The notes below the pieces were generated by a model. It was not told where the DNA came from, did not search any database, and saw only the letters and a program-made list of their open reading frames with translations. DNA of 64,000 nt from positions 48,965-112,964 of the forward strand of contig NZ_LSEF01000121.1 in NCBI RefSeq assembly GCF_001641695.1. Direction: 5' to 3'. This document shows positions 36,816 through 45,247 of this stretch, in pieces. Both the position numbers and the translations under genes were made by a program. The first letter of the stretch is position 1. Each line of letters begins with the position of its first letter. Source of the stretch: Bradyrhizobium neotropicale (GTDB lineage: Bacteria; Pseudomonadota; Alphaproteobacteria; Rhizobiales; Xanthobacteraceae).

Positions 36816-39179
36816 GTGGGGCAGACAGTGAGCCGAGCAGCGTTCCGGATCGGCTTGGTTGTGCAATGCGCGATGGTCTGCGCCCTGCTCGGATCGTGCA
36901 ACACGGTAAGCGGCATTGCGGACGCCGACACCAAGGATCCGGACGTTTTCGACAAAGTCCGGTCGATCGACCTCATGCCGCGTTATCCGAACCAGTTGCC
37001 GCAGCGCGAGCTCAGCACGGGCCCGCGCGCCAAAAATGCAGTTTATGCCGCTATTCCCGGCGATGATGCTCCGCCAGCTACCTCGTCGCAGCAAGCCGCG
37101 GTCAGCAGCGACCGGTTCGAGCTCAATTTCGACAATTCGCCGGTCGCCTCCGTCGCCAAGGTCGTGCTCGGCGACATCCTCGGCGTCGGCTACGTCATCG
37201 ATCCGCGCGTCCAGGGCAATATCAGCCTCTCCTCGGGACGGCCGATCCCGAAATCGGACGTGGTCTTCGCGCTCGAAAACGCGCTTCGGATCGGCGGTGT
37301 CGCATTGGTGCGGGACGATACCGGCTACCGGCTGATGCCCCAGGGCGATGCGGTCGGCGTCGGGGCAGCGGATGCCTCGGATCGCATGACCCCGGGCTAC
37401 GGCGTGACGGTTGTGCCATTACAATATGTCTCCGCGCAGACCGTCATCAAGCTCGTCGACAGCTTTGCCACCCGGCCCGGCATGATCCGCGCCGACCCCA
37501 ATCGCAACCTGATCCTGATCCAGGGCTCGGGCAGCGAGCGGCGCAATGCGGTCGATCTCGTGCTGAGCTTTGACGCAGACTTCATGAAGGGGCAGTCGGT
37601 CGGCATCTTCCCGGTGCAGAACAGCAATCCCGGACCGATCATCGCCGAGCTCGAGAAGATCGTGGATTCCGGCGAAGGCGGCATGACGCAGAATCTGATC
37701 AAGTTCCAGTCGATCGCCCGAATGAACGCGGTGCTCGCGGTGACGCGCAAGCCGGAGCTGCTGCAGCGGATCGAGACCTGGATTCGTCGCCTCGACACCA
37801 CCAACACCGGCCGCTCCGCCGTCCACGTCTATCGTGTGAAGTTCGGCGACGCCAAGCAGATTGCGCGCGTGCTCAATGACGTCTTCGGCGCCGGCAATTC
37901 GGGTGGCTCGACCTCCTCCCCGCTCGACAGCCCGAGCGGACAGGTTGCGCCGGGATCGGGCCTGTCGTCCAACTCGAGCGGCGGCTCCGCGCTCAGCCGC
38001 CTGTCGGCTGCGCCCAATCAATCGACCGGAGGATTCGGATCGAGCGGACGGACCACAGGCAGCGGCGGCGCGACGGATTCGTCCGCCGGCAATCAGGCCA
38101 GTTACGGTTCATCGTCCGGCTCGCAGGGCGGCGGCAGCCTGTTCGACAATTCCGGCACGGGGCAGAACTCCGGACGGGGCGGCGCGGGTCCCGGCAACGT
38201 GCTTGATGGCGTCCGCATCACCGCCGACACCGTCAACAACACGCTTCTGATCTATGCAAGCCAGGAGCAGTACCGGATCATCGAGCAGACCATCAAGGAG
38301 ATCGACCAGCCGCAGCTTCAGGTCGCCATCGACGCCACCATCGCCGAGGTGACCCTGACCGACGATCTCCAATACGGCGTCCAGTCCTACATCATGAGCC
38401 GCGATCTTGGCCTCAAGCCCGACACCGGCTCCGTCGGCTACAACGGCGCGAGCGCGCTGCTCAGCGCGGCGACCGATGTCGCGCTCCAGCGCGCGATCCC
38501 GGGCTTCAACTTCCTCGTCGGCTCCGCCTCGACGCCGAGGGCGGTGCTCAACGCCTTGCACGCGATCACCGACGTCAAGGTCCTGTCGAACCCGTCCGTC
38601 GTGGTGATCGACAACCAGATCGCCACCCTCCAGGTCGGCGACGAGATCCCGATTCAGACCGGGAGCGCGACCGTCTTGACCGGCAGCAATACGATCGCCA
38701 ACACCACCGATTATCGCAGCACCGGCATCATCCTGCGCGTGGTGCCTCGGATCAACGCCAACGGAAACGTCAGGCTCGATGTCGAGCAGGAGATCTCCAA
38801 TCCCGTCAGCAACTCGTCGTCGGGTTCCTCTTCGACCTCGACCAACTCGCTGACGCCGACAGTGTCGACCCGCAAGGTGCGCAGCTCTGTTGCAGTCGCC
38901 AGCGGGCAGACGGTGCTACTGGCAGGTCTGATCAGCGACAGCCAGACCAGGGCCCGCTCGGGCATCCCGGGCCTCGATCAGATCCCTGGCCTCGGCGAGG
39001 TCGTGTTCGGGCAGACCGACAAGCAGATCAAGCGCACCGAGCTCATCATCTTCATCCGTCCGCAGATCATCCGCGACGGCGCAGACGCGCATTTCGTCGC
39101 CGAAGAGCTGCGGACCAAGCTACGCGGCACCATCAACGCGGTCGGACCGAAGCCGGGCGCGCCGTCGAGCTACCGCTGA
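36816..39179 (+). CDS. gspD: type II secretion secretin GspD
   Basis: A 787-residue outer-membrane secretin, the exit pore. The signal ends in a lipobox-like ALLGSC, so it may be a lipidated liposecretin. N0 and N1 domains start at FELNFDNSPVASVAKVVLGD, with further N domains to about residue 350, where a long Gly/Ser-rich insertion (about 355-450) splits N3. The secretin core includes ALLSAATDVALQRAIPGFNF, VKVLSNPSVVVIDNQIATLQ, VGDEIPIQTG and VLLAGLISDSQTRARSGIPG. Start is GTG 36816 or GTG 36828. No separate pilotin gene is seen, in line with lipidation. Confidence 0.95.
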   Translation: MGQTVSRAAFRIGLVVQCAMVCALLGSCNTVSGIADADTKDPDVFDKVRSIDLMPRYPNQLPQRELSTGPRAKNAVYAAIPGDDAPPATSSQQAAVSSDRFELNFDNSPVASVAKVVLGDILGVGYVIDPRVQGNISLSSGRPIPKSDVVFALENALRIGGVALVRDDTGYRLMPQGDAVGVGAADASDRMTPGYGVTVVPLQYVSAQTVIKLVDSFATRPGMIRADPNRNLILIQGSGSERRNAVDLVLSFDADFMKGQSVGIFPVQNSNPGPIIAELEKIVDSGEGGMTQNLIKFQSIARMNAVLAVTRKPELLQRIETWIRRLDTTNTGRSAVHVYRVKFGDAKQIARVLNDVFGAGNSGGSTSSPLDSPSGQVAPGSGLSSNSSGGSALSRLSAAPNQSTGGFGSSGRTTGSGGATDSSAGNQASYGSSSGSQGGGSLFDNSGTGQNSGRGGAGPGNVLDGVRITADTVNNTLLIYASQEQYRIIEQTIKEIDQPQLQVAIDATIAEVTLTDDLQYGVQSYIMSRDLGLKPDTGSVGYNGASALLSAATDVALQRAIPGFNFLVGSASTPRAVLNALHAITDVKVLSNPSVVVIDNQIATLQVGDEIPIQTGSATVLTGSNTIANTTDYRSTGIILRVVPRINANGNVRLDVEQEISNPVSNSSSGSSSTSTNSLTPTVSTRKVRSSVAVASGQTVLLAGLISDSQTRARSGIPGLDQIPGLGEVVFGQTDKQIKRTELIIFIRPQIIRDGADAHFVAEELRTKLRGTINAVGPKPGAPSSYR

Positions 39180-39205
39180 GCCGCAACCGGCGCAGGAGCG
39201 TAACC

Positions 39206-39697
39206 ATGATCAGGCCGACTGCCCTCCTCATCGTCGCCACGGTCCTGGGAATGGCCGCAACAGGCGCTGCCCGTGCCGACGGCGCAGGAAGCGCCGCGTT
39301 CACGCGCGGCGACTACAACAGCGCCGCACGCCTCTTGCTGCCGCAGGCGGAGCGTGGGAATGCCCGCGCCCAGGCCATGGTCGGATTCATGTACGCGACG
39401 GGGCAAGGCCTTCCGCAGTCCTATGATGCGGCGGGCTATTGGTACAGGCTCGCGGCCGAGCGAGGCGACACCACGGCGCAATATCTGCTCGGCCTCGCCT
39501 ACGACAAGGGCCAGGGCGTACCGCAGGACGACGTCGCCGCCTATAAATGGCTCAACCTCGCGGCCGCGCATGCACCAAAGCGAACGCGCGAGAACTTTGC
39601 CAAGCTGCGCAATGCGGTGGCCTCCAAGATGAGCCGCGGCCAGATCGCAGCCGGACAGTGGCATGCTCTGCGGTGGCCCGAGGAATCGCCGTTCTGA
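39206..39697 (+). CDS. Sel1-repeat secreted protein
   Basis: A 163-residue protein with a signal peptide (MIRPTALLIVATVLGMAATG, cut near ARA/DG) and two to three Sel1-like repeats: ARLLLPQAERGNARAQAMVG, AAGYWYRLAAERGDTTAQYL, DVAAYKWLNLAAAHAP. Sel1 repeats bind partner proteins, so it could be a periplasmic accessory of secretion or a pilotin-like helper. It follows gspD by 26 bases on the same strand, almost certainly one operon, and is convergent with the prepilin peptidase gene (28 bases). Confidence 0.82.
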   Translation: MIRPTALLIVATVLGMAATGAARADGAGSAAFTRGDYNSAARLLLPQAERGNARAQAMVGFMYATGQGLPQSYDAAGYWYRLAAERGDTTAQYLLGLAYDKGQGVPQDDVAAYKWLNLAAAHAPKRTRENFAKLRNAVASKMSRGQIAAGQWHALRWPEESPF

Positions 39698-39725
39698 CAG
39701 CCCTGCGAACAGCGAAAGCCGCCCC

Positions 39726-40409
39726 TCACCAGCCGCTCGGCAGCGTCGTCTGAAGCAGCCAGCAGATCCAGATCGCCGGCGCGAAGAACAGTCCGAACGG
39801 CAAACGCGTGCTCGGCCGCAGCCTGTGGCGCAGCGCATAACGGCGCACCGCATAGGTCGCGAGCGCCGAGAGAGCGGCGATCTCGATCGCGATCGGCACG
39901 ATTGGCCAGTCGAGCCAGATGCCGGCCACCGCTGCGAGCTTGACGTCGCCCAGACCAATGCCACGCCGCCGGCGCAGCCGAAGATAGGCGAGATGCAGGG
40001 CGAGGAACGCGCCGGCAACGAAAACGGCACGCAGCACGGCCTCCGCCATCACGGCGAGGTCGCCCTGTCCCAGAACCGCTGCACTGGCGAGGCCGAGCAT
40101 GACCGCGGCGAGGTTGAGAGGATCCGGAATCAGGAATGACCTGGCGTCCGTGATGGCGATCGCCAGCATGATCAGCGCCAGCCCGCCGCCAAGAACGCCC
40201 GCCGTCCCCGCACCGACCATGACACTGGCCGCAACGGCGAGGACGCCGATCGCAGCGGCCGTGACCTTGAGGCCCAGGCCGGATCCGCCTTCGACGTCGG
40301 GTTGGGAATTGTTCGCCGGCGGCGCGTCGGCAACCTGGCCGGATACTGTCTGCCCGAACATCACATCGTCCGCCGCTGTCAACTCTCCGTCCGGAACGCG
40401 ATCCCGCAC
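39726..40409 (-). CDS. prepilin peptidase (A24 family), short form
   Basis: A 227-residue polytopic protein with the two catalytic aspartates of type IV prepilin peptidases: Asp in AITDARSFLIPDPLNL and Asp in GIGLGDVKLAAVAG. About six spans follow a 45-residue hydrophilic N terminus. The N-terminal methyltransferase domain with CxxC motifs of full PilD is missing, as in CpaA-like forms. It would cut the GspG-K leaders. The start (GTG 40409) is uncertain; ATG 40361 is possible. Its position at the end of the T2SS locus supports the role of GspO. Confidence 0.87.
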   Translation of the reverse strand: MRDRVPDGELTAADDVMFGQTVSGQVADAPPANNSQPDVEGGSGLGLKVTAAAIGVLAVAASVMVGAGTAGVLGGGLALIMLAIAITDARSFLIPDPLNLAAVMLGLASAAVLGQGDLAVMAEAVLRAVFVAGAFLALHLAYLRLRRRRGIGLGDVKLAAVAGIWLDWPIVPIAIEIAALSALATYAVRRYALRHRLRPSTRLPFGLFFAPAIWICWLLQTTLPSGW

Positions 40410-40530
40410 GGTCGCATCGAGGATCAGCTAGCACCGCGGAGCATTTCAAGAATGTGACACAACAGCGAGGTCTTAACGGAAATCACACCATGGCCGCCGC
40501 AGGGACGACCGCCACCGCGAAGATCGATGC

Positions 40531-40547
40531 AATTTGACGCAATTGCC
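40531..40547 (+). promoter_or_regulatory. 17-bp motif shared by both T2SS control regions (copy 2)
   Basis: AATTTGACGCAATTGCC, in the 270-base spacer (40410-40679) between the divergent prepilin peptidase and acyltransferase genes. It matches 36580-36596 at 16 of 17 positions. The spacer also has ATGTGAC at 40452-40458, the reverse of the GTCACAT seen before gspD. Otherwise the spacer shows no gene. Confidence 0.5.
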
Positions 40548-40679
40548 TAGGTGGGTCGCGAACGTCTCTGCCACCGACCCCATAAGGAGCATTGGTGGGC
40601 AACCTATAGAAGCTAGCAATACTTGTATGATGGAATTTCCGCGAACCTTCCAGCTTAAGATGCGGTTTTTGGGCTTCAA

Positions 40680-41810
40680 GTGACATTTCAAGAAACAGTC
40701 GCCGACATCGGGTCACGGGACGCAAGAGAGAATTCCTTTCCTCGCGAGCACGGTGACATCCAGACGGCAGTCGTGAACCTTGTCGACCGCGTGGCGCCGG
40801 TCGTTCCCGTCGCGCGTCAGCCGGATGTTGCGCGAGACATCGCAAGTGTGATCGCAAGCATGCCCAGCTCGATGGGCAACAACATGTTCGTCCGTCAAAG
40901 CATCATTCGCCGTATCACCGCGACCCATGATCATGTGGTCGACGGTTTGGCCGCGTGGGTCACTGTCCTCTTCGATCTCGCCAATTTGCAGCAGGATCGG
41001 GACAGGGCAATGGACCTCAAGACCGGGATCCCCGACGAAGCGCTCGACCGTCTTGCTCAGGCTCTTTCGAAATCGCGCAACGGCTGCATCCTTGCGGTGC
41101 CCCACATTGGAAGCCTCGAACTGTTCGCGGCACACCTCAAAGACCGCGGATTCGACGTCGGCTTCGTGTATTCGATCGGCAACAAGCCAACACCGACCGA
41201 ACAATGGATCTATCGAGGTCGGAGTGCCACGCGCGCCACACCGATTGCATTCGCGCGAAGGAACACCGGGGCCGAGATCTCCAGGGTGCTTCAGAACAAC
41301 GGCGTCGTGTTCATGGTCGTGGATGTCTATCCCAGCGCCAAATACGCGGGAATAACCGTCAAGACCCATGACGCCGACTTCCGCTATCCGCCTGGGCCGG
41401 CGCGCTATGCGCGCGCAGGAACGCTGGTCCTTCCCGCCTTTGCATCACGCCGTGACGCCGAAGGTTTTTCGATGAACATCCTGGACCCCATCGATTACCG
41501 CGCAGCGATGCCCGTTCGGGACGCGGCTTCCGACTTCACGCAAAGGGTCGCCGTTTCTGTTGACGGGTTCACGGCCGAGTTGCCTACGGCCTATTGGCTC
41601 TGGCACCCGATCCCCAATGATCCCTACCTTGCGATCGCACAACGACAGCGACCGGACCTCCTGTCCGCGACGGTGCTCGGGGATGACGAAGCCGTGGCTC
41701 TGGCGGTGGAAGAGGCGGGCTTGAAGTGGACGTTATCTGGCATCGCCGATCACCTTCGGCGGGATGCCCCGCTCCATTCATCGCCCGCGCTCGCGGAAAG
41801 TCTCGTCTGA
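40680..41810 (+). CDS. lysophospholipid acyltransferase-like (LPLAT/LpxL superfamily) protein
   Basis: A 376-residue protein with the HX4E acyltransferase box in LAVPHIGSLELFAAHLKDRG, near residue 141, and the later blocks GVVFMVVDVYPSAKYAGITV and GPARYARAGTLVLPAFASRR typical of the LpxL/HtrB-like superfamily. Unlike LpxL there is no N-terminal membrane anchor; the first 90 residues are helical and polar. It may acylate a lipid or a small metabolite. The start is uncertain (GTG 40680 with no good ribosome-binding site). It stands alone between the T2SS locus and an exporter gene, and shares the upstream 17-mer with gspE. Confidence 0.72.
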   Translation: MTFQETVADIGSRDARENSFPREHGDIQTAVVNLVDRVAPVVPVARQPDVARDIASVIASMPSSMGNNMFVRQSIIRRITATHDHVVDGLAAWVTVLFDLANLQQDRDRAMDLKTGIPDEALDRLAQALSKSRNGCILAVPHIGSLELFAAHLKDRGFDVGFVYSIGNKPTPTEQWIYRGRSATRATPIAFARRNTGAEISRVLQNNGVVFMVVDVYPSAKYAGITVKTHDADFRYPPGPARYARAGTLVLPAFASRRDAEGFSMNILDPIDYRAAMPVRDAASDFTQRVAVSVDGFTAELPTAYWLWHPIPNDPYLAIAQRQRPDLLSATVLGDDEAVALAVEEAGLKWTLSGIADHLRRDAPLHSSPALAESLV

Positions 41811-41882
41811 CACGCGGTCGTGCGCATGCAGCAAGCCGGTACACCCTGACAAGCCGCAAACACCCTTGATCGAGCAAAGCCC

Positions 41883-43067
41883 ATGAGCCGGCCGTTTGTC
41901 GCGATCCTCGCCTGCACCGCGCTCGAGGCCGCAGGCATCGCGCTGATCTTCCCGATCCTGCCAAACCTGCTGCGCTCCATGGCTGGCGCGGACAACGTGT
42001 CCACGCTGTACCGGGTGCTGCTGGCGCTGCACGCACTCACGCAATTCGTCGTCACGCCGGTGCTTGGCGTCCTGTCGGATCGTTTTGGCCGCCGGCCGGT
42101 GCTGCTCCTTGCCCTTGCCGGCTCGACCATCGACTATCTGGTCATGACCTTCACGCCATACCTGTGGCTGTTGTTCGCAAGCCGGACGATCGCCGGGCTG
42201 ACGGCGGCGAACGTGGCGATGATCACCGCCTACATCGCGGACATCACGCCGGAGATGATGCGCGCACGCCGCTTCGGCCTGTTCCAGGCCTGCTTTGGCG
42301 CCGGCTTCGTCATCGGCCCGGTCATCGGCGGCATGCTCGGCGACATTTCGCTGCGCGCCCCTTTCCTTGCCGCCGCGGCGTTGAGCGGCGTGAATCTCTT
42401 CATTGCCCTGTTCATTCTGCCTGAATCGCATCCAGCTGAGCGCAAGCCGTTCGATTGGCGGTCGCTGAACCCGCTCGCACCGCTGCGCTGGGCGCTCACG
42501 TTTCGCGCGCTCATCCCGCTAGTAGCTGTCTTCCTGCTGATCAGTCTCGTCGGCCAGACCTACAGCACGGTCTGGGTGCTCTTCGTCACGGATCGCTTCC
42601 ACTGGCGAGGGACCGATATCGGTCTTTCGCTGGGCATTTTCGGGCTGCTCGTGGCCGTGACCCAGGCCTTCGCCATTGGTCCGGTCACACGATGGCTCGG
42701 CGAGCGCGGCACGCTCCTCCTCGGCATGGCCTGCGAAGCCGCCGCTCTCCTCACCCTCGCCTTCGCGAAAGTGAGCTGGATCGCCTACGCCCTGATCCCA
42801 CTGATCGCATTCGGCGGAATCAGCGCGCCGGCGCTGCGATCGCTGCAGTCGCAGGCGGTCGATCGCGAGCGCCAGGGGCAATTGCAGGGCGTCGTCGCCA
42901 GCTTCGTCAGCCTCGCCGCGATCTTCGGCCCACTCATCTTCGGTTGGATCTACGCCCTGTCGCGACCGGACTGGACCGGGCTCGTGTGGATCGTCGGAGT
43001 CGCGATATTCGCCCTCGCAGTGCCGATCGTCCTCACCGTGCCGAAGAGTGTTGGCCAGCGGACATAG
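41883..43067 (+). CDS. MFS transporter, TetA-like (12 spans)
   Basis: A 394-residue exporter of the drug:H+ antiporter type. N terminus MSRPFVAILACTALEAAGIA; motif A between spans 2 and 3 is GVLSDRFGRRPVLLLALAGS, near-canonical; motif C-like GFVIGPVIGGMLGD in span 5 marks the antiporter branch. TetA/multidrug family by sequence; the true substrate is unknown. It starts 72 bases after the acyltransferase gene on the same strand and may share its transcript, exporting a product or conferring tolerance. Confidence 0.88.
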   Translation: MSRPFVAILACTALEAAGIALIFPILPNLLRSMAGADNVSTLYRVLLALHALTQFVVTPVLGVLSDRFGRRPVLLLALAGSTIDYLVMTFTPYLWLLFASRTIAGLTAANVAMITAYIADITPEMMRARRFGLFQACFGAGFVIGPVIGGMLGDISLRAPFLAAAALSGVNLFIALFILPESHPAERKPFDWRSLNPLAPLRWALTFRALIPLVAVFLLISLVGQTYSTVWVLFVTDRFHWRGTDIGLSLGIFGLLVAVTQAFAIGPVTRWLGERGTLLLGMACEAAALLTLAFAKVSWIAYALIPLIAFGGISAPALRSLQSQAVDRERQGQLQGVVASFVSLAAIFGPLIFGWIYALSRPDWTGLVWIVGVAIFALAVPIVLTVPKSVGQRT

Positions 43068-43076
43068 CGGTCAGGA

Positions 43077-44237
43077 TCACGCCGATACGTCGCCTCGAAC
43101 ACGCAACAGTTCGTCGCGCCGGCTTGCCATGTCGCGCAGGTGACATAGGCCCATCTGCGCCATCTGGAGGTCCAATTCCGTGGCAATCAGCTCGATCACA
43201 CGTGCGACCCCGCGCTCGCCGTCCGCGGCAAGACCATAGGCGTAGGCGCGGCCAAGCAGCACTCCGCGCGCGCCGAGCGCAAGGGCCTTCAGAACATCGG
43301 ACCCGCGCCTGATACCGCCGTCCAACAGCACCTCGATATCAGACCCGACCGCGTCGGCGATGCGAGGCAGCGCCGCAATCGTGGACGACGCGCAATCGAG
43401 TTGGCGTCCGCCGTGATTGGAGACGACAATGGCATCCGCACCGACGCGAACGGCCTCGGACGCATCGATCGCATTCAGGATTCCCTTCAGTACGAGCTTT
43501 CGCGGCCAAAGCTTCCGAATCCACGCGATGCTCTCCCAGGTCATTGAGGCATCGATATGCGCCGCCAGCCGCGCGGCTTGTTCGAGCGCGTTGCTGCCAT
43601 ACTCCGGCAGGCCGGCCAGATTGCCGATCTCAGGGATTCCATGGCGCAGAATCCGCGCGCACCACATCGGCTTGCGCGCCAAGGCGAGAGCGAGACGCGG
43701 CGTGACCTTCGTCAGACTTCGGAATCCGTTGCGCACGTCCTTTTCGCGCAAGCCGCCCACGGGCGTATCGACGGTCACGCACAGCGCCTCGACATCAGCA
43801 GCAATCGCAGTTTCGATCATCCGCCGGGCAAGCTCGCGCTCCCTGAGCACATAGAGCTGGAACCAGAGCGTGCCACGAGTTGCAGCCCGCAGCTCCTCGA
43901 GGGACGTGATCGCGAAGCTCGACAGGCAGTAGGGGATGCCGGCCGCGTGGGCAGCCCGTGCGGCCTTGATCTCGCCGCGTTCGGAGAAAAGGCCGGAGAA
44001 GCCGACCGGGCCAAGCGCGATCGGCAGCGCCCGGCGCCGGCCGAGATAATCGACCTGCAGATCGCGGCGCGAGACGTCAATGAGCACGCGCTGCTGCAGC
44101 TCGATGCGCCGGAAGTCCGCGACGTTGCGACGTGCCGTCTCCTCACTGAAGGCCGCACCGTCGATATATTCGAAGAATACTTTTGGCAGCCGTCGCGCGG
44201 CCATCGCCCTCACATCATCGAGATTTGCAACGGCCAT
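43077..44237 (-). CDS. FMN-dependent alpha-hydroxy acid oxidase
   Basis: A 386-residue TIM-barrel flavoenzyme of the lactate/glycolate/mandelate family. MAVANLDDVRAMAARRLPKV leads to FFEYIDGAA; LGPVGFSGLF and CLSSFAITSLEELR bind FMN; the catalytic His is in SNHGGRQLDCASSTIAALP, and GIRRGSDVLKALALGARGVL binds phosphate. All active-site residues appear intact. Start ATG 44235-44237; a longer frame is rejected as it runs into the lyase gene. It starts two bases after the stop of the lyase gene, so it is in one operon with the lyase. It would oxidise a 2-hydroxy acid from the pathway to a 2-oxo acid. Confidence 0.92.
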   Translation of the reverse strand: MAVANLDDVRAMAARRLPKVFFEYIDGAAFSEETARRNVADFRRIELQQRVLIDVSRRDLQVDYLGRRRALPIALGPVGFSGLFSERGEIKAARAAHAAGIPYCLSSFAITSLEELRAATRGTLWFQLYVLRERELARRMIETAIAADVEALCVTVDTPVGGLREKDVRNGFRSLTKVTPRLALALARKPMWCARILRHGIPEIGNLAGLPEYGSNALEQAARLAAHIDASMTWESIAWIRKLWPRKLVLKGILNAIDASEAVRVGADAIVVSNHGGRQLDCASSTIAALPRIADAVGSDIEVLLDGGIRRGSDVLKALALGARGVLLGRAYAYGLAADGERGVARVIELIATELDLQMAQMGLCHLRDMASRRDELLRVRGDVSA

Positions 44238-44238
44238 A

Positions 44239-45171
44239 TCAGCGCGCGGCTGCAATTCTTGCGCGGAAGTCTGCCTGCCCCTGCATGATCTTGTCGATGA
44301 GCGCGTCCAGTGCCCAGAACCGCTCACGAATATCGAAGTCCACGGCCCGGCTCCGGATGCATGAAAACGTGCCGAGCCTCTGGTGATACAGCTTTGCCAG
44401 CTTGGGATATCCCATCGGCTCAGCCATCGCGGCGAGCGCGAGGTAGACCGAGAGATCGTCCGCCAGGGCCGGATGCTCGGAGCTGTGCGTCAGCAGCCAC
44501 TTGTAGAGATCGGGGTGAAAATTCGTGAACACCCCAGTGAAACCGGCAGATCCGCACCTCATGGCGTCAAAGGCAATCGCTGCATTGGCGTTGACGATGG
44601 CGAGGGAGGAATTCTTGGTCAGCGCCACGCGGCGCTTCACGGTCGCAAGGTCGCACGACACATCCTTGAGGATCGCGAAGCGCCCGCTTTCGGCGCAGAA
44701 CGCCAGTTCTTCATCGCTCAGGAGCCGGCGGAAGGGCGCCGGGCATTCGTAAAGTCCGAGCGGAAGATCGGCGGGCAGCGCATCGAGCAAGCTGCGCAGA
44801 TTGTCCATGAATACTGTGCCGCCCTGCCCCTTGGGATCGAATCTGTTCGTCACCAGGACCAATCCGTCGACGCCGGTTGCGGCAATGGAGGTCAGCTCGG
44901 TCGATTGATCGTCATGCGATTCACTGACGTGGCCGGAGGCTATGACCGGCACCCTGCCTGCCGCTTTTCGGACAACGAAACGAGCCAGCTCGATACGCTC
45001 TTCGAGGCTCAGGAATTGCATCTCGCTCGACTGAGCCACGGCGAACAGCGCATCGGCGCCATTCGCAATGTACCATTCGATGAGGTTTTCAAGTCCCGAA
45101 TAGTCGATTGCATCCGCTTCGGTGAACGGCGTCAGCATCACCGGAATGATGCCCTGGATGGTTGCAGTCAC
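44239..45171 (-). CDS. dihydrodipicolinate synthase/N-acetylneuraminate lyase family protein
   Basis: A 310-residue class I aldolase-fold protein. The Schiff-base Lys is in RFAILKDVSCDLA and the catalytic Tyr in LGLYECPAPFRR. The usual GTTGE near residue 45 is replaced by AQSSEMQFLS, so the substrate carboxylate pocket is altered; it is not DapA. It may cleave or dehydrate a 2-keto-3-deoxy sugar acid. It lies between the hydroxyacid oxidase and a ribokinase-type kinase gene on the same strand, in an operon ruled by LacI. ATG 45169-45171. Confidence 0.9.
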   Translation of the reverse strand: MTATIQGIIPVMLTPFTEADAIDYSGLENLIEWYIANGADALFAVAQSSEMQFLSLEERIELARFVVRKAAGRVPVIASGHVSESHDDQSTELTSIAATGVDGLVLVTNRFDPKGQGGTVFMDNLRSLLDALPADLPLGLYECPAPFRRLLSDEELAFCAESGRFAILKDVSCDLATVKRRVALTKNSSLAIVNANAAIAFDAMRCGSAGFTGVFTNFHPDLYKWLLTHSSEHPALADDLSVYLALAAMAEPMGYPKLAKLYHQRLGTFSCIRSRAVDFDIRERFWALDALIDKIMQGQADFRARIAAAR

Positions 45172-45247
45172 GAGTCAGCTCCCAAGAGTTTGAAATCGGT
45201 GAAAAGCCTCTCACGGAAAGACAAATGCGCAACTCCGCCGGCGCCGC

